Positions 8,241 to 16,732 of a DNA stretch of 53,145 nucleotides are shown one piece after another; position 1 is the first letter of the stretch; each line of letters begins with the position of its first letter. The stretch is from Chloroflexi bacterium RBG_13_51_36. GTDB lineage: Bacteria; Chloroflexota; Dehalococcoidia; GIF9; AB-539-J10. The stretch spans positions 1 through 53,145 of the forward strand of contig MGMS01000002.1 of NCBI GenBank assembly GCA_001796515.1. Direction: 5' to 3'. Under the pieces are notes generated by a model, which saw nothing but the letters and a program-made list of their open reading frames with translations, was not told where the DNA came from and did not search any database. The translations under genes were made by a program, and so were the position numbers.

Positions 8241-8843
8241 ATGAAGAACTGGGAGCAAGACCTTTCACCAATCGCCAGAGAGAGATTAGCCAAGATTGGT
8301 GAGTTGACTCAAGAAGAAAAAGAGAAGACGGCCGATTCCGAGAAGATAGACTCTCTACTCTCGGAATTCTATCAAGGCCAGATTGACCCGGAGAATTTGT
8401 GGAAGAGGCTAAAGGAAGCGGGCAAGCCATCCCTTCTAAAGGAAGCCCAGGTGAGACTGCTGGATTCGCTCAGTTTTGGGAGTACTCCAGCCGAGTTACA
8501 AAGGAAAAGGGACGGGATTCTAGCCATAGAGACCCTGAAGCAAGAACAAAACACTCCTACAATTGAGCTAAATCTGAAGCGGATAGGCGACCTGCAGAAG
8601 AGATATAGAGCGGAAATAGAGCAATCCTACAATGGCATAAAAGCCGAAGTCGAGAGAAATCCCCGACTAAGGATGAGGCAAGTCCAGCAAGGACAAGGCA
8701 CCATGATGGTTCAGCTCAGTGTTGATGAGGCGATAAAACAGCTTCCTCAATGGCGAGACTTTCTGTCGAACCAACAAGAAAGATACAGTCAAGAATTTGC
8801 CACAGTGATAGAGAGCCTAAAAAGAGACCTAAAGCAGGGCTAA
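8241..8843 (+). CDS. Helical/coiled-coil hypothetical protein, 200 aa
   Basis: GAGGAG lies 7 bases before the ATG. The product is hydrophilic, Glu/Lys/Gln-rich and predicted nearly all helical, with coiled-coil potential at residues 10-35 and 100-140; no Cys-rich or membrane segment. No catalytic motif seen and no family recognised. It stands alone between comM and glnA; its stop is 146 bases from the end of glnA, which converges on it. Confidence 0.65.
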   Translation: MKNWEQDLSPIARERLAKIGELTQEEKEKTADSEKIDSLLSEFYQGQIDPENLWKRLKEAGKPSLLKEAQVRLLDSLSFGSTPAELQRKRDGILAIETLKQEQNTPTIELNLKRIGDLQKRYRAEIEQSYNGIKAEVERNPRLRMRQVQQGQGTMMVQLSVDEAIKQLPQWRDFLSNQQERYSQEFATVIESLKRDLKQG

Positions 8844-8989
8844 AGCCTGTCCCAAAAACTTTTCCGCCTCATCTGATGATCGCCTCAACACACTCCATCT
8901 CCACGACATCAACGTGGACAACCGCCCGCTCAGTCCCCCTTTTGCGGCGCTCTGAGTAGATTAATCAGCACAACCAGCATGTCATCAGA

Positions 8990-10336
8990 CTACAAGATCG
9001 GTAGGTATCTGGCAAGCTCATAGTCGGTAACATGGATGCGATAGCGATCCCATTCAATCTTCTTATTCTCGATAAAAGCATTGAAAACATGGTCGCCAAG
9101 GGCTTTCCGCACTTGCTCGCTCCTCTCAGTAAGCCGAATCGCTTCAAAGAGACTGGCTGGCAGACTACCTATCCCTCGTTCCTTCTTTTCATGATCGGAC
9201 ATGTGATAGACATTCGCCTCCACGGGTGCCGGTGCTTCCAATCCCTCCTCAATTCCTGCCAGTCCGGCGGCCAGCATCACGCTAAAACAAAGGTAGGGGT
9301 TACATGCTGGGTCAGGAGAACGGAGCTCGAATCTGGTCGCATCTTCCTTGCCCGGCTTGTATTCCGGCACTCTAATCAGGTCGGAGCGGTTGCGTGTCGC
9401 CCAGGAGATATACACCGGCGCCTCCCAGCCTGGCACCAGCCTCTTAAAGGAATTAACCCACTGATTGGTGACCGTGGTAAACTCGGGCGCATATTTCAGA
9501 AGCCCAGCAAGGAAGCTTAAAGCTGTTTTAGAGAGATGATACTTCCCATTCTTATCAAAAAAAGCATTGCGCTCGCCCTTGAATAGCGACTGGTGCACGT
9601 GCATCCCACTACCATTGATGCCGAAGACCGGCTTGGGCATAAAAGTGGCATAGACTCCGTGCCTCAGAGCTATTTCCTTGACCACAATGCGATAGGTCAT
9701 CACATTATCAGCCATAGTCAGGGCATCGGTATAGCGCATGTCTATTTCGTGCTGACTGGTGGCGACCTCATGATGGGACTTATCAATACCAATGCCCATG
9801 GCCTCCAGTGCGATCACTGTCTCTCGCTTCAGGTCATGGGCCGCATCTGGCGGAGTCATATCGAAGTACCCGCCTTGGTCCAAACCCTCACAGCTTTTTG
9901 AGTCCTTAAAATAGAAGTACTCTAGCTCGGGGCCAACATAATAGGTGTAACCAAGATTCGCAGCTCGTTCCAGATTCTTTCTCAGTACAAATCTGGGATC
10001 GCCTTCAAAAGTCTGACCTCCCGGTTTCAAAATGTCGCAAAACATGCGGGCCACTGCCGTGTGCTCCCTAGGCATCCAGGGGAGTAGTTGAAAAGTGTCA
10101 GGGTCAGGCATAGCAACCATGTCGCTCTCATCAATACGGGCGAAACCTTGAATCGAGGAACCATCAAAACCCATTCCTTCTTCCAAGGTGGTCTCCAGCT
10201 CGTTTATGCCAATGGAAAGGCTCTTGAGGGAACCCAAAATGTCGGTAAACCACAGCCAGACGAATCTTACATCATGCTCCTTTGCCATCTTTAGAACATA
10301 TTGTTTTGCTTCTTCTCTGCTTTTCTTGTCCGTCAT
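8990..10336 (-). CDS. glnA: Glutamine synthetase, type I-alpha
   Basis: ATP-dependent condensation of glutamate and ammonium to glutamine, dodecameric and cytosolic. 448 aa. Visible motifs: GFDGSSIQGF (about 54-63), GPELEYFYF with the metal-binding Glu, HHEVATSQHEID, the ATP/Glu site NGSGMHVHQSLF and RSPDPACNPYL near the C-terminus. The length and the absence of the I-beta insertion and adenylylation loop (NLYDLP replaced by NVYHMSD) place it in GSI-alpha, normally controlled by feedback or protein partners rather than adenylylation. AAGGAGG precedes the ATG. Last gene of the leftward amtB-glnK-glnA operon. Confidence 0.97.
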   Translation of the reverse strand: MTDKKSREEAKQYVLKMAKEHDVRFVWLWFTDILGSLKSLSIGINELETTLEEGMGFDGSSIQGFARIDESDMVAMPDPDTFQLLPWMPREHTAVARMFCDILKPGGQTFEGDPRFVLRKNLERAANLGYTYYVGPELEYFYFKDSKSCEGLDQGGYFDMTPPDAAHDLKRETVIALEAMGIGIDKSHHEVATSQHEIDMRYTDALTMADNVMTYRIVVKEIALRHGVYATFMPKPVFGINGSGMHVHQSLFKGERNAFFDKNGKYHLSKTALSFLAGLLKYAPEFTTVTNQWVNSFKRLVPGWEAPVYISWATRNRSDLIRVPEYKPGKEDATRFELRSPDPACNPYLCFSVMLAAGLAGIEEGLEAPAPVEANVYHMSDHEKKERGIGSLPASLFEAIRLTERSEQVRKALGDHVFNAFIENKKIEWDRYRIHVTDYELARYLPIL

Positions 10337-10417
10337 GCTTTTCCTCCTTGTTTTGTATATTATATCAAGCTTTTTCTGTTTCTTTATGAGTTACACTTTG
10401 CCCTCTCTATCATTGGG

Positions 10418-10756
10418 TCAAATAGCATTGTCGCCCTCTTCGCCGGTCCTGACACGCACCGCATTCTCGACGGGCAGAACGAAGAGCTTGCCGTCGCCCA
10501 TTTCTCCGGTTCTTGCTGCTGTAGTAATGGCATTCAGTATTTTGGCGAGGTCGTCGTCCAGGACGACTACCTCAATCTTAGTCTTGGGCAGCAAGTCTAC
10601 TTTGTATTCGCCCACTCGCCACTGCAGCCTGAGACCTCCCTGTCTGCCTCGGCCACTCACTTCACTGGCCGTCATACCGAAATAACCACTAGCCTCAAGT
10701 GCTGCCTTCACGGCATCTAACTTCTCCTGCCGGATAATCGCCTCTACCAACTTCAT
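10418..10756 (-). CDS. glnK: PII signal protein, GlnK type
   Basis: Trimeric sensor of 2-oxoglutarate and ATP/ADP that gates AmtB. 112 aa, MKLVEAIIRQEKLD start. Gln39, Tyr51 (the uridylylation residue in VGEY) and Lys58 of the T-loop are kept in register with E. coli GlnK; position 46 is Trp instead of Tyr. Lacks any nitrogenase-type insertion. Its ATG overlaps the amtB stop (ATGA) with GGAGG inside the amtB end, so it is translationally coupled. No uridylyltransferase gene is in the window. Confidence 0.95.
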   Translation of the reverse strand: MKLVEAIIRQEKLDAVKAALEASGYFGMTASEVSGRGRQGGLRLQWRVGEYKVDLLPKTKIEVVVLDDDLAKILNAITTAARTGEMGDGKLFVLPVENAVRVRTGEEGDNAI

Positions 10757-12003
10757 CGCAGCGCGCCTCCGTAGGCCCTTTCGCCATGTTGCGAAATGTC
10801 TAGCCCCACAGTTTCCTCTGTGGCGCTGACTCTCAGCCCCATGGTAGCTTTCAACATTCTCGCCAGTCCCCAAGAGACTCCAAAAGAATACCCTCCAACA
10901 GCAGCCACCGAAGCCAGTTGTTTCAAAACCTGTATCCCATTTCCATAAATCGCACCGTCAGCTCCGCTGGGATTTACAATGACGGTCGCAAGAATGCCGG
11001 TAGCGAAAGCCCCCCAAATTCCCCCCATCCCGTGGCAAGCGAATACATCTAGAGATTCATCCACCCTGTTTGCCCTGCTTCTCCAGATCATCACTTGATA
11101 GGAGAGTATCGAAGCTATGGCTCCTATCGGAATGCCAGCCAATGGATGTACGAAGCCAGCAGCCGGCGTGATGGCCACCAATCCCACCACAGCACCGGTA
11201 GCAGCGCCAAGCATTGACGGTTTACGATTAACCCAGGAAAGAATCATCCAGGTTAAGGCAGCAGATGCAGCAGAGGTGTTGGTAGCCACGAAGGCGCTGG
11301 ATGCCAAGCCTCCTGAGGTAAGGGCACTGCCGGCATTGAAACCGAACCAGCCAAACCAGAGCAATCCAGCGCCAAGCACCACCATGGGTATATTGTTCGG
11401 TTCCATGGACTCCCTTTCCTTGAATCCTTTGCGTGGCCCCAGTACTAGGGCTAGAGCCAGTGCCGAAACACCAGCATTTACATGAACTACGGTGCCACCG
11501 GCGAAGTCCAGGGCCCCCAGCTTAGCCAGCCAGCCGCCGGAGCCCCACACCCAGTGTGCCACCGGGCAGTAGACCAGAGTCAACCACAAGGCAGAAAACA
11601 TGAGCAGGGCACTGAATTTCATTCGCTCAACCACGGCCCCCGTGATTAAAGCTACCGTAATTATGGCAAACATGGCCTGAAAGGCCATGAAAGCTAGATG
11701 GGGAACAGTGGTGGCATACACAGACGAGGGGTCCTGTCCTACATTTCTGAGGACGAGCCAGTCGAGGCCGCCGATGATACCACCTTTGTCCGGGCCAAAG
11801 CCTAAGCTATAACCGTAAAGGACCCAGAGGACAGATACCACGGCAATGATGGCGAAACTCATCATCATAGTAGCAAGAAGGTTTTTTCTTCTCACCATGC
11901 CGCCGTAGAACAGAGCCAGGCCCGGCACCATAAGCCATACCAGTGCTGTGGATATCAACACCCAGGCAGTGTCACCAGTATCAATAGGCATTTGAAATCC
12001 CAT
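10753..12003 (-). CDS. amtB: Ammonium transporter Amt/AmtB
   Basis: 416 aa with eleven hydrophobic helices. The twin pore histidines are visible in VVHVNAG (about 168) and ACHGMGG (about 318); the Phe gate region and the family signature GTVVHVNAGVSALA are intact. The C-terminus GLDISQHGERAYGG is the conserved cytoplasmic tail that GlnK docks on. The N-terminus has no signal peptide typical of E. coli AmtB. Located two bases after a small upstream gene and overlapping glnK, in one leftward operon with glnA. Confidence 0.96.
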   Translation of the reverse strand: MGFQMPIDTGDTAWVLISTALVWLMVPGLALFYGGMVRRKNLLATMMMSFAIIAVVSVLWVLYGYSLGFGPDKGGIIGGLDWLVLRNVGQDPSSVYATTVPHLAFMAFQAMFAIITVALITGAVVERMKFSALLMFSALWLTLVYCPVAHWVWGSGGWLAKLGALDFAGGTVVHVNAGVSALALALVLGPRKGFKERESMEPNNIPMVVLGAGLLWFGWFGFNAGSALTSGGLASSAFVATNTSAASAALTWMILSWVNRKPSMLGAATGAVVGLVAITPAAGFVHPLAGIPIGAIASILSYQVMIWRSRANRVDESLDVFACHGMGGIWGAFATGILATVIVNPSGADGAIYGNGIQVLKQLASVAAVGGYSFGVSWGLARMLKATMGLRVSATEETVGLDISQHGERAYGGALR

Positions 12004-12005
12004 TT

Positions 12006-12203
12006 CTAAACATTATCTTTCTCATGGCTACTTTCGACGGGGCGACTCGCTTTGTCTTCGTTGGTTTCATTGCTCTTCTCTTCCTCAGCACATCCGTTCT
12101 CAGCAAGCTTCTGACCAGACATAGCTTTGACCAAATGAGGTGATAAGCCTCTCCACAGTTCTATGATTTGGTTCTTGTCCATGCGCTTTCTTGACCAAAG
12201 CAT
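12006..12203 (-). CDS. Small hydrophilic protein leading the amtB operon, 65 aa
   Basis: Start chosen at the ATG preceded by AGGAGTTCT; a longer frame (to 12236) would run into the dyad operator. The N-terminal third is moderately hydrophobic (IIELWRGLSPHLVKAM), the rest is Glu/Asn/Lys-rich and probably disordered. No family recognised. Two bases before amtB, so it is certainly cotranscribed; a role in ammonium sensing or transport control is only suggested by position. Confidence 0.55.
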   Translation of the reverse strand: MLWSRKRMDKNQIIELWRGLSPHLVKAMSGQKLAENGCAEEEKSNETNEDKASRPVESSHEKDNV

Positions 12204-12224
12204 AGAACTCCTATGTTTCCACAA

Positions 12225-12253
12225 TGTTACAAACAAGTTAAATGTTTGTTACA
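12225..12253. promoter_or_regulatory. Dyad operator between divergent nitrogen operons
   Basis: Arms TGTTACAAACA (12225-12235) and TGTTTGTTACA (12243-12253) form an inverted repeat with 10 of 11 matches and a 7-base centre. TGTTACA also recurs as a direct repeat 22 bp apart, two helical turns. It ends two bases before the -35 of the rightward promoter and covers the expected promoter of the leftward amtB operon. NrpR is the obvious candidate regulator but the arms do not match GGAA-N6-TTCC. Confidence 0.6.
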
Positions 12254-12255
12254 TG

Positions 12256-12284
12256 TTGACAAAATAGTTCGACGCTGCTAAGAT
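12256..12284 (+). promoter_or_regulatory. Promoter of the glt-his operon
   Basis: Consensus -35 TTGACA (12256-12261), 17-base spacer, TAAGAT (12279-12284). Start predicted near 12291, about 55 bases before the first gene. The dyad operator abuts its -35. Confidence 0.75.
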
Positions 12285-12345
12285 GTAGTAGGCAAACGGT
12301 TACCGACGTACGTTAGATAATTGAGAAAGACTTGGGGCATTAAGC

Positions 12346-12795
12346 ATGAAAAGAGTGTATGTCAAAGAAGAGGCCTGCATCGGTTGCGGACTGTGTCAAG
12401 TTTATTGCCAGCTAGAGCATTCTCAATCTAAGGACCTGATCAAAGCATTTAAAAAGGAGACTCCGCGTCCTTTACCTCGTGTGCATGTCGAGAGAAATGT
12501 AGAAGTTTCTTTTCCGATTCAATGTCGCCACTGCACTGAGCCCTGGTGTGTCTATTCTTGTCTTACAGGTGCGATGCACAAAGAGTCCATAAGTGATGAG
12601 GTTGTGGTCGATATGGAAAAGTGTATTGGCTGCTGGACATGCATAGTAGCCTGCCCTTGCGGGGCGCTTAGTCGCGACCTGGACAGCAAGACTGTTATCA
12701 AATGCGACCTTTGCCCGGGACGGGAGATACCTGCCTGCGTAATTAATTGTCCTAACGAAGCGCTTGTGCTGAGCGCAGATGAGAAAAGGGAATGA
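12346..12795 (+). CDS. 4Fe-4S polyferredoxin, GOGAT-associated
   Basis: 149 aa electron carrier with Cys motifs for several [4Fe-4S] clusters: CIGCGLCQVYC near residue 15, CRHCTEPWCVYSC (about 60), CIGCWTCIVACPCGA (about 93) and CDLC...CVINCP (about 120-137). The layout is that of HycB/DMSO-reductase-like iron-sulfur subunits. First gene of the operon with split glutamate synthase and a FAD oxidoreductase, so it probably relays electrons from the pyridine-nucleotide oxidoreductase to the FMN subunit. Ends one base before hisH. Confidence 0.9.
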   Translation: MKRVYVKEEACIGCGLCQVYCQLEHSQSKDLIKAFKKETPRPLPRVHVERNVEVSFPIQCRHCTEPWCVYSCLTGAMHKESISDEVVVDMEKCIGCWTCIVACPCGALSRDLDSKTVIKCDLCPGREIPACVINCPNEALVLSADEKRE

Positions 12796-12796
12796 C

Positions 12797-13420
12797 ATGG
12801 CCAAAGTTATCAGCATAATCGACTACGGTGCAGGTAATCTGCGCAGCGTCGCTAACGCCATTAAGAAGTTGGGGTACCAACCGATGATAACAAGCGACTC
12901 CCGCGAAGTGCTTGATTCTGCTGCAGTGATCCTCCCTGGTGTTGGCGCTGCTGCCGATACTATTAGTAGCCTGAATAAATTAGGTATGACCGACGTTATT
13001 CGGCAACTGATACAACGACAACGACCATTATTTGCTATTTGCGTGGGACTGCAAATACTGCTTTCAGGAACTGAAGAAGGAGGCTGGTATGAGTGCCTAA
13101 AGGTAATTCCTGGAAAGGTAAAGAAATTGCCTCCCGGATTCAAAATCCCGCACATAGGTTGGAATCAGGTGAAACAGAGAGTTAGCCACTCCATCTTTGA
13201 GGGCATACCAGATGAAGCGAATTTTTACTTCGTTCACAGCTTCTATGCTGAGCCCGAAGATATGTCGGTTGTGGCCGGCACTACAAGCTATGGTGTGTCT
13301 ATGTGCAGTATGGTAATCAAGGATAACCTGATTGCAGCTCAGTTTCACCCTGAGAAAAGTGGTGAGCATGGACTGAGGATGTATGCAAACTTCTTGAAAC
13401 TGGCGTTAAATGGGAGATAA
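12797..13420 (+). CDS. hisH: Imidazole glycerol phosphate synthase glutaminase HisH
   Basis: Class I glutamine amidotransferase that supplies ammonia through the HisF barrel to make IGP and AICAR. 207 aa. Nucleophile Cys in FAICVGLQILL, oxyanion region LPGVGA, and the His-Glu of the triad in QFHPEKSG; the Lys of that motif is the one that contacts HisF Asp98 in the well-studied enzyme. Start at the ATG after AAAAGGGAATGAC. It sits between the polyferredoxin and the FAD oxidoreductase of a glutamate-synthase operon, three genes from a hisF; no other his gene is nearby. Confidence 0.93.
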   Translation: MAKVISIIDYGAGNLRSVANAIKKLGYQPMITSDSREVLDSAAVILPGVGAAADTISSLNKLGMTDVIRQLIQRQRPLFAICVGLQILLSGTEEGGWYECLKVIPGKVKKLPPGFKIPHIGWNQVKQRVSHSIFEGIPDEANFYFVHSFYAEPEDMSVVAGTTSYGVSMCSMVIKDNLIAAQFHPEKSGEHGLRMYANFLKLALNGR

Positions 13421-13423
13421 GAC

Positions 13424-14746
13424 GTGCAAACAAAGTATCTTATTATAGGAAATTCGGCTGGCGGCATTGGGGCTGCCGAAGCCATACGTCAGGTAGACAA
13501 GGAGAGTGCGCTGACCATCGTTTCCGAAGAACCTTATCCAGCCTATTCACGCCCTCTTATCTCAAAATATCTAGCGGGAGAACGAACATTCGAAGAGATA
13601 CTATTCCGTCCCGTCAACTTCTATGAACAGAATAATATTACTCTTCTTCCAGGCAAGAAGGTGACACACCTGGAGCTAGATGCCCAGACTGCGTGGTCGG
13701 AAGATGGCACGCAGATTGCCTGGGACAAGCTCCTGCTCGCCGTAGGAGGCAACCCCATCTTCCCTAAGATTAAAGGAAGTGATAAGAGAGGTGTTTTTAC
13801 CTTCACCAACCTTGATGATGCCAAGGCGGTTGACAGATTCCTGGGCAGCGCCAGAAAGGCAGTGGTCATTGGCGGCGGGCTCATCGGAATTAGCGTAACC
13901 GAAGCCCTGGTGAAGCGAGGATTTGATGTAGTAGTAGTGGAAATGAAACATAGAATATTGAATACCATCCTCGACCAACGGGCATCCTTAATGGCGGAAG
14001 AAGTCCTAAAACAAGCCGGTGTGGAAATCGTTGCAGGTCATACTGTGGTTGAAATCAATGGAAGAGAAACGGCGGAAGGAGTCACCCTGGATAATGGGGA
14101 GACAATGACTTGCGATTTAGTGTTGGTGGCTATCGGAGTGTCACCACGCTCGGAGCTGGCATTAGATACCAAATTAGAAGTGAACAGGGGCATAGTAGTG
14201 GATCGCCATTTAGCTACAAATCACCCTGATGTTTACGCCTGTGGGGATGTGGTTGAAGCATATGATTTTGTGTACGAGGATAACAGACTCATCCCTATTT
14301 GGCCCAACGCCTATATCGGAGGCAGGATCGCCGGATTTAACATGGCTGGCATTCCTACCAAATATCCCGGCGGCACTGCCATGAATTCACTCAACTATTT
14401 TGGAATTGACATCGTGTCGGCAGGAATGCCGACGGCACCTAATAACGATGACTACGAGGTTATGAGCAAGCAAGAGACGAGTACATACCAGAAGGTCATA
14501 TTGAAAGACAACTTCATAGCGGGAATGATATCCGTGGGAAATATTGAGAAATCGGGCATCATTTTCGGTCTCATGAGGGACAAAATCAATGTGGAAAGCT
14601 TCAAGCAATCGCTCCTGGCAGACAATTTCGGGCTGGCCTTTTTCCCCCAGGCGTTGTGGCGAGAGCGGTTGGAAGCACCGCCAGGATTGCTTCTCCAGAG
14701 CGTTCCGTCTATTCAGACTGGAGAGAAAACTTTTGTTGGAGAATAA
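13424..14746 (+). CDS. NAD(P)/FAD-dependent oxidoreductase, NADH-oxidase/NirB-like
   Basis: 440 aa flavoprotein of the pyridine nucleotide-disulfide oxidoreductase class I fold. FAD-binding GNSAGGIGAAEA at residues 8-19, NAD(P)H-binding VVIGGGLIGISVTEA near 146, and the second FAD motif VYACGDVVEA near 270. It has no redox-active Cys pair. GTG start three bases after hisH. In the operon it is the best candidate for the pyridine-nucleotide oxidising partner of the split GOGAT, in place of GltD, handing electrons to the polyferredoxin; that assignment is inferred from position. Confidence 0.85.
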   Translation: MQTKYLIIGNSAGGIGAAEAIRQVDKESALTIVSEEPYPAYSRPLISKYLAGERTFEEILFRPVNFYEQNNITLLPGKKVTHLELDAQTAWSEDGTQIAWDKLLLAVGGNPIFPKIKGSDKRGVFTFTNLDDAKAVDRFLGSARKAVVIGGGLIGISVTEALVKRGFDVVVVEMKHRILNTILDQRASLMAEEVLKQAGVEIVAGHTVVEINGRETAEGVTLDNGETMTCDLVLVAIGVSPRSELALDTKLEVNRGIVVDRHLATNHPDVYACGDVVEAYDFVYEDNRLIPIWPNAYIGGRIAGFNMAGIPTKYPGGTAMNSLNYFGIDIVSAGMPTAPNNDDYEVMSKQETSTYQKVILKDNFIAGMISVGNIEKSGIIFGLMRDKINVESFKQSLLADNFGLAFFPQALWRERLEAPPGLLLQSVPSIQTGEKTFVGE

Positions 14747-14771
14747 CTATCTTGTTGAGTAGGCTAAGCCG

Positions 14772-15947
14772 TTGAAAGAATTAGGCAGGATAAACAACTT
14801 TTATCAAGATGATAAGGTAATGGATGCCTGTTCCATCTTTGGAATGATGGATACTGCTGGGAGGCGGTTTTCAGGTAAGAAGGTAGTAGAAGCTATCGCT
14901 AACATGCATGCTCGGGGCAACGGTCTGGGCGGTGGATTTGCTGTCTATGGCTTATACCCCAAATATGCTAATTGCTACGCCTTCCACTTAATGTATTTGA
15001 GTCGCGCAGGGCAAGCCAGAGTAGAAGACTTCCTCAGGCAAAAATTCCACATGATTTACGCTGAAGAAGTGCCCACTAGGCCGATTCCAGCTATAGTGAA
15101 CCCTCCCTTGGTATGGCGTTATTTCCTCGAAGTGAAAAGCGAGGGAACTTGTGGCCAGCGAGAAGATGACTATATTGTAGATAGAGTTATGGAAATCAAT
15201 ACCAAGATAGAAGGTGCCTTCGTCTTCTCTAGCGGCAAAAATATGGGAGTATTCAAGGGAGTGGGTTATCCCGAGGAGATAGCAGAATATTTCTGTCTGG
15301 AGCAGTATGAAGGTTACCTCTGGACAGCCCACGGCAGGTTTCCAACCAATACTCCTGGCTGGTGGGGTGGAGCACATCCCTTTAATGTCCTGGACTGGAC
15401 TGTAGTTCATAACGGTGAAATCTCATCTTACGGGATAAACCGACGGCATCTGGAGCAATTCGGCTACAACTGCACTATGCAGACCGATACTGAAGTGATA
15501 GCCTATGCCGTTGACCTTCTGATACGCAGACATGGCCTTCCGGTAGAGATGGCCGCTAGGATATTGGCACCTCCCTTTTGGAGTCAGATAGAGCGTTGCT
15601 CCCCAGAAAAGCAAAAAATTCCCCGGACGTTGCGCCAAGTGTATGGCAATCTTCTGTTAAATGGGCCTTTCACTGTGATCATTGCTCATCAGGGGGAGAT
15701 GATTGGCCTTACCGACAGGGTCAGGTTACGTCCTCTGACCGTAGGAGTGGAAGGATCTGTGCTCTACCTTTCTTCGGAAGAATCGGCGATCCGTCTTGTT
15801 TGCCCGGACCTTGACAGAACCTGGATTCCCATAGGTGGTGAGCCTATCATTGGCAGTTTGGAGAGACCATTTGAGCCTGCCGTGACTGCGAGGGGTACAA
15901 GCGACATGGCAATCTCTAATAGAGGATATGCAAAGATTAGCAAGTAG
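14772..15947 (+). CDS. Glutamate synthase, class II glutaminase subunit
   Basis: N-terminal-nucleophile glutaminase domain of GOGAT as a separate protein (archaeal-type split). Cys20 in [11 protein letters not shown] is the expected nucleophile; [11 protein letters not shown] and [10 protein letters not shown] carry the Arg and Asn-Gly of the glutamine site, followed by TDTEV. 391 aa from a TTG start; an ATG at 14820 would start two residues before the Cys (M-D-A-C) and may be the true start. The protein releases ammonia for transfer to the FMN subunit two genes downstream. Confidence 0.88.
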   Translation: MKELGRINNFYQDDKVMDACSIFGMMDTAGRRFSGKKVVEAIANMHARGNGLGGGFAVYGLYPKYANCYAFHLMYLSRAGQARVEDFLRQKFHMIYAEEVPTRPIPAIVNPPLVWRYFLEVKSEGTCGQREDDYIVDRVMEINTKIEGAFVFSSGKNMGVFKGVGYPEEIAEYFCLEQYEGYLWTAHGRFPTNTPGWWGGAHPFNVLDWTVVHNGEISSYGINRRHLEQFGYNCTMQTDTEVIAYAVDLLIRRHGLPVEMAARILAPPFWSQIERCSPEKQKIPRTLRQVYGNLLLNGPFTVIIAHQGEMIGLTDRVRLRPLTVGVEGSVLYLSSEESAIRLVCPDLDRTWIPIGGEPIIGSLERPFEPAVTARGTSDMAISNRGYAKISK

Positions 15948-15960
15948 AAGGTGTAAGCAA

Positions 15961-16731
15961 ATGTTGACCAAAAGGATTATCCCTTGTCTGGATGTCACTC
16001 AAGGGAGAGTAGTCAAGGGTACTAGCTTCACTCATCTTCGGGATGCTGGCGACCCCGTGGAGCTGGCTGCTTTCTATTACAGAGAAGGCGCTGACGAGCT
16101 GGTCTTTTTAGACATCGGGGCTACTCCGGACGTGCGTGATATCATGATTGACATTGTCGAGCGGGTCTCCGAGCAGATTTTCATTCCCCTCACAGTTGGT
16201 GGAGGTTTGCGCAGCATCGAAGATATGCGACGCATGCTAAAGGCAGGGGCTGACAAAGTATCCATTAATACCGCTGTCGTGCAAAATCCCAAACTCATCA
16301 CTGAAGGGGCAGAGAAATTTGGCAGTCAGTGTATCGTGGTGGCTATTGATGCCAAGCGACTAGAAAGTAGTGATGGTCATAAATGGGAGATCTGCACCCA
16401 CGGGGGACGAAAGTCTGCTGGCATTGATGCCATCGGATGGGCTAAGCAAGCTGCATCTCTGGGGGCTGGAGAACTGCTCGTTACCAGTTGGGATGCTGAT
16501 GGTCAGCGGATTGGATATGACTTGGAATTGACCCGAAGTATCAGCGAAGCAGTAACGGTGCCAGTCATCGCCAGCGGTGGTGCAGGCAATTTGGAGCATC
16601 TCTACGAGGCTTTGACCTTAGGCAAAGCTGATGCTGTCCTCGCGGCTACTATTTTTCACTACCAGATTAATTCCATCAGCGAGGCAAAAGACTACTTAGC
16701 TGCAAGAGGAATACCTATAAGAAAAGGATAA
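15961..16731 (+). CDS. hisF: Imidazole glycerol phosphate synthase cyclase HisF (copy 1)
   Basis: TIM-barrel subunit that uses HisH-derived ammonia to cyclise PRFAR. 256 aa. Catalytic Asp11 (IIPCLDV) and Asp130 (VVAIDAKR) present; ammonia-gate residues Arg5, Glu46, Lys99 kept; HisH-contact Asp98 kept (GADKV). One deviation: WDADGQ where DGT is usual. AAGGTG precedes the ATG. It lies between the glutaminase and FMN subunits of glutamate synthase, and forms the natural partner of the hisH three genes upstream. Confidence 0.94.
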   Translation: MLTKRIIPCLDVTQGRVVKGTSFTHLRDAGDPVELAAFYYREGADELVFLDIGATPDVRDIMIDIVERVSEQIFIPLTVGGGLRSIEDMRRMLKAGADKVSINTAVVQNPKLITEGAEKFGSQCIVVAIDAKRLESSDGHKWEICTHGGRKSAGIDAIGWAKQAASLGAGELLVTSWDADGQRIGYDLELTRSISEAVTVPVIASGGAGNLEHLYEALTLGKADAVLAATIFHYQINSISEAKDYLAARGIPIRKG

Positions 16732-16732
16732 G

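Noticed and set aside
10418-10756. Loss of the uridylylation Tyr in GlnK
   Set aside because: Counting in register shows Tyr51 is present; only position 46 is changed (Trp).
12203-12346. Methanogen-type NrpR site GGAA-N6-TTCC
   Set aside because: No exact match in the divergent intergenic region; only the different TGTTACA dyad was found.
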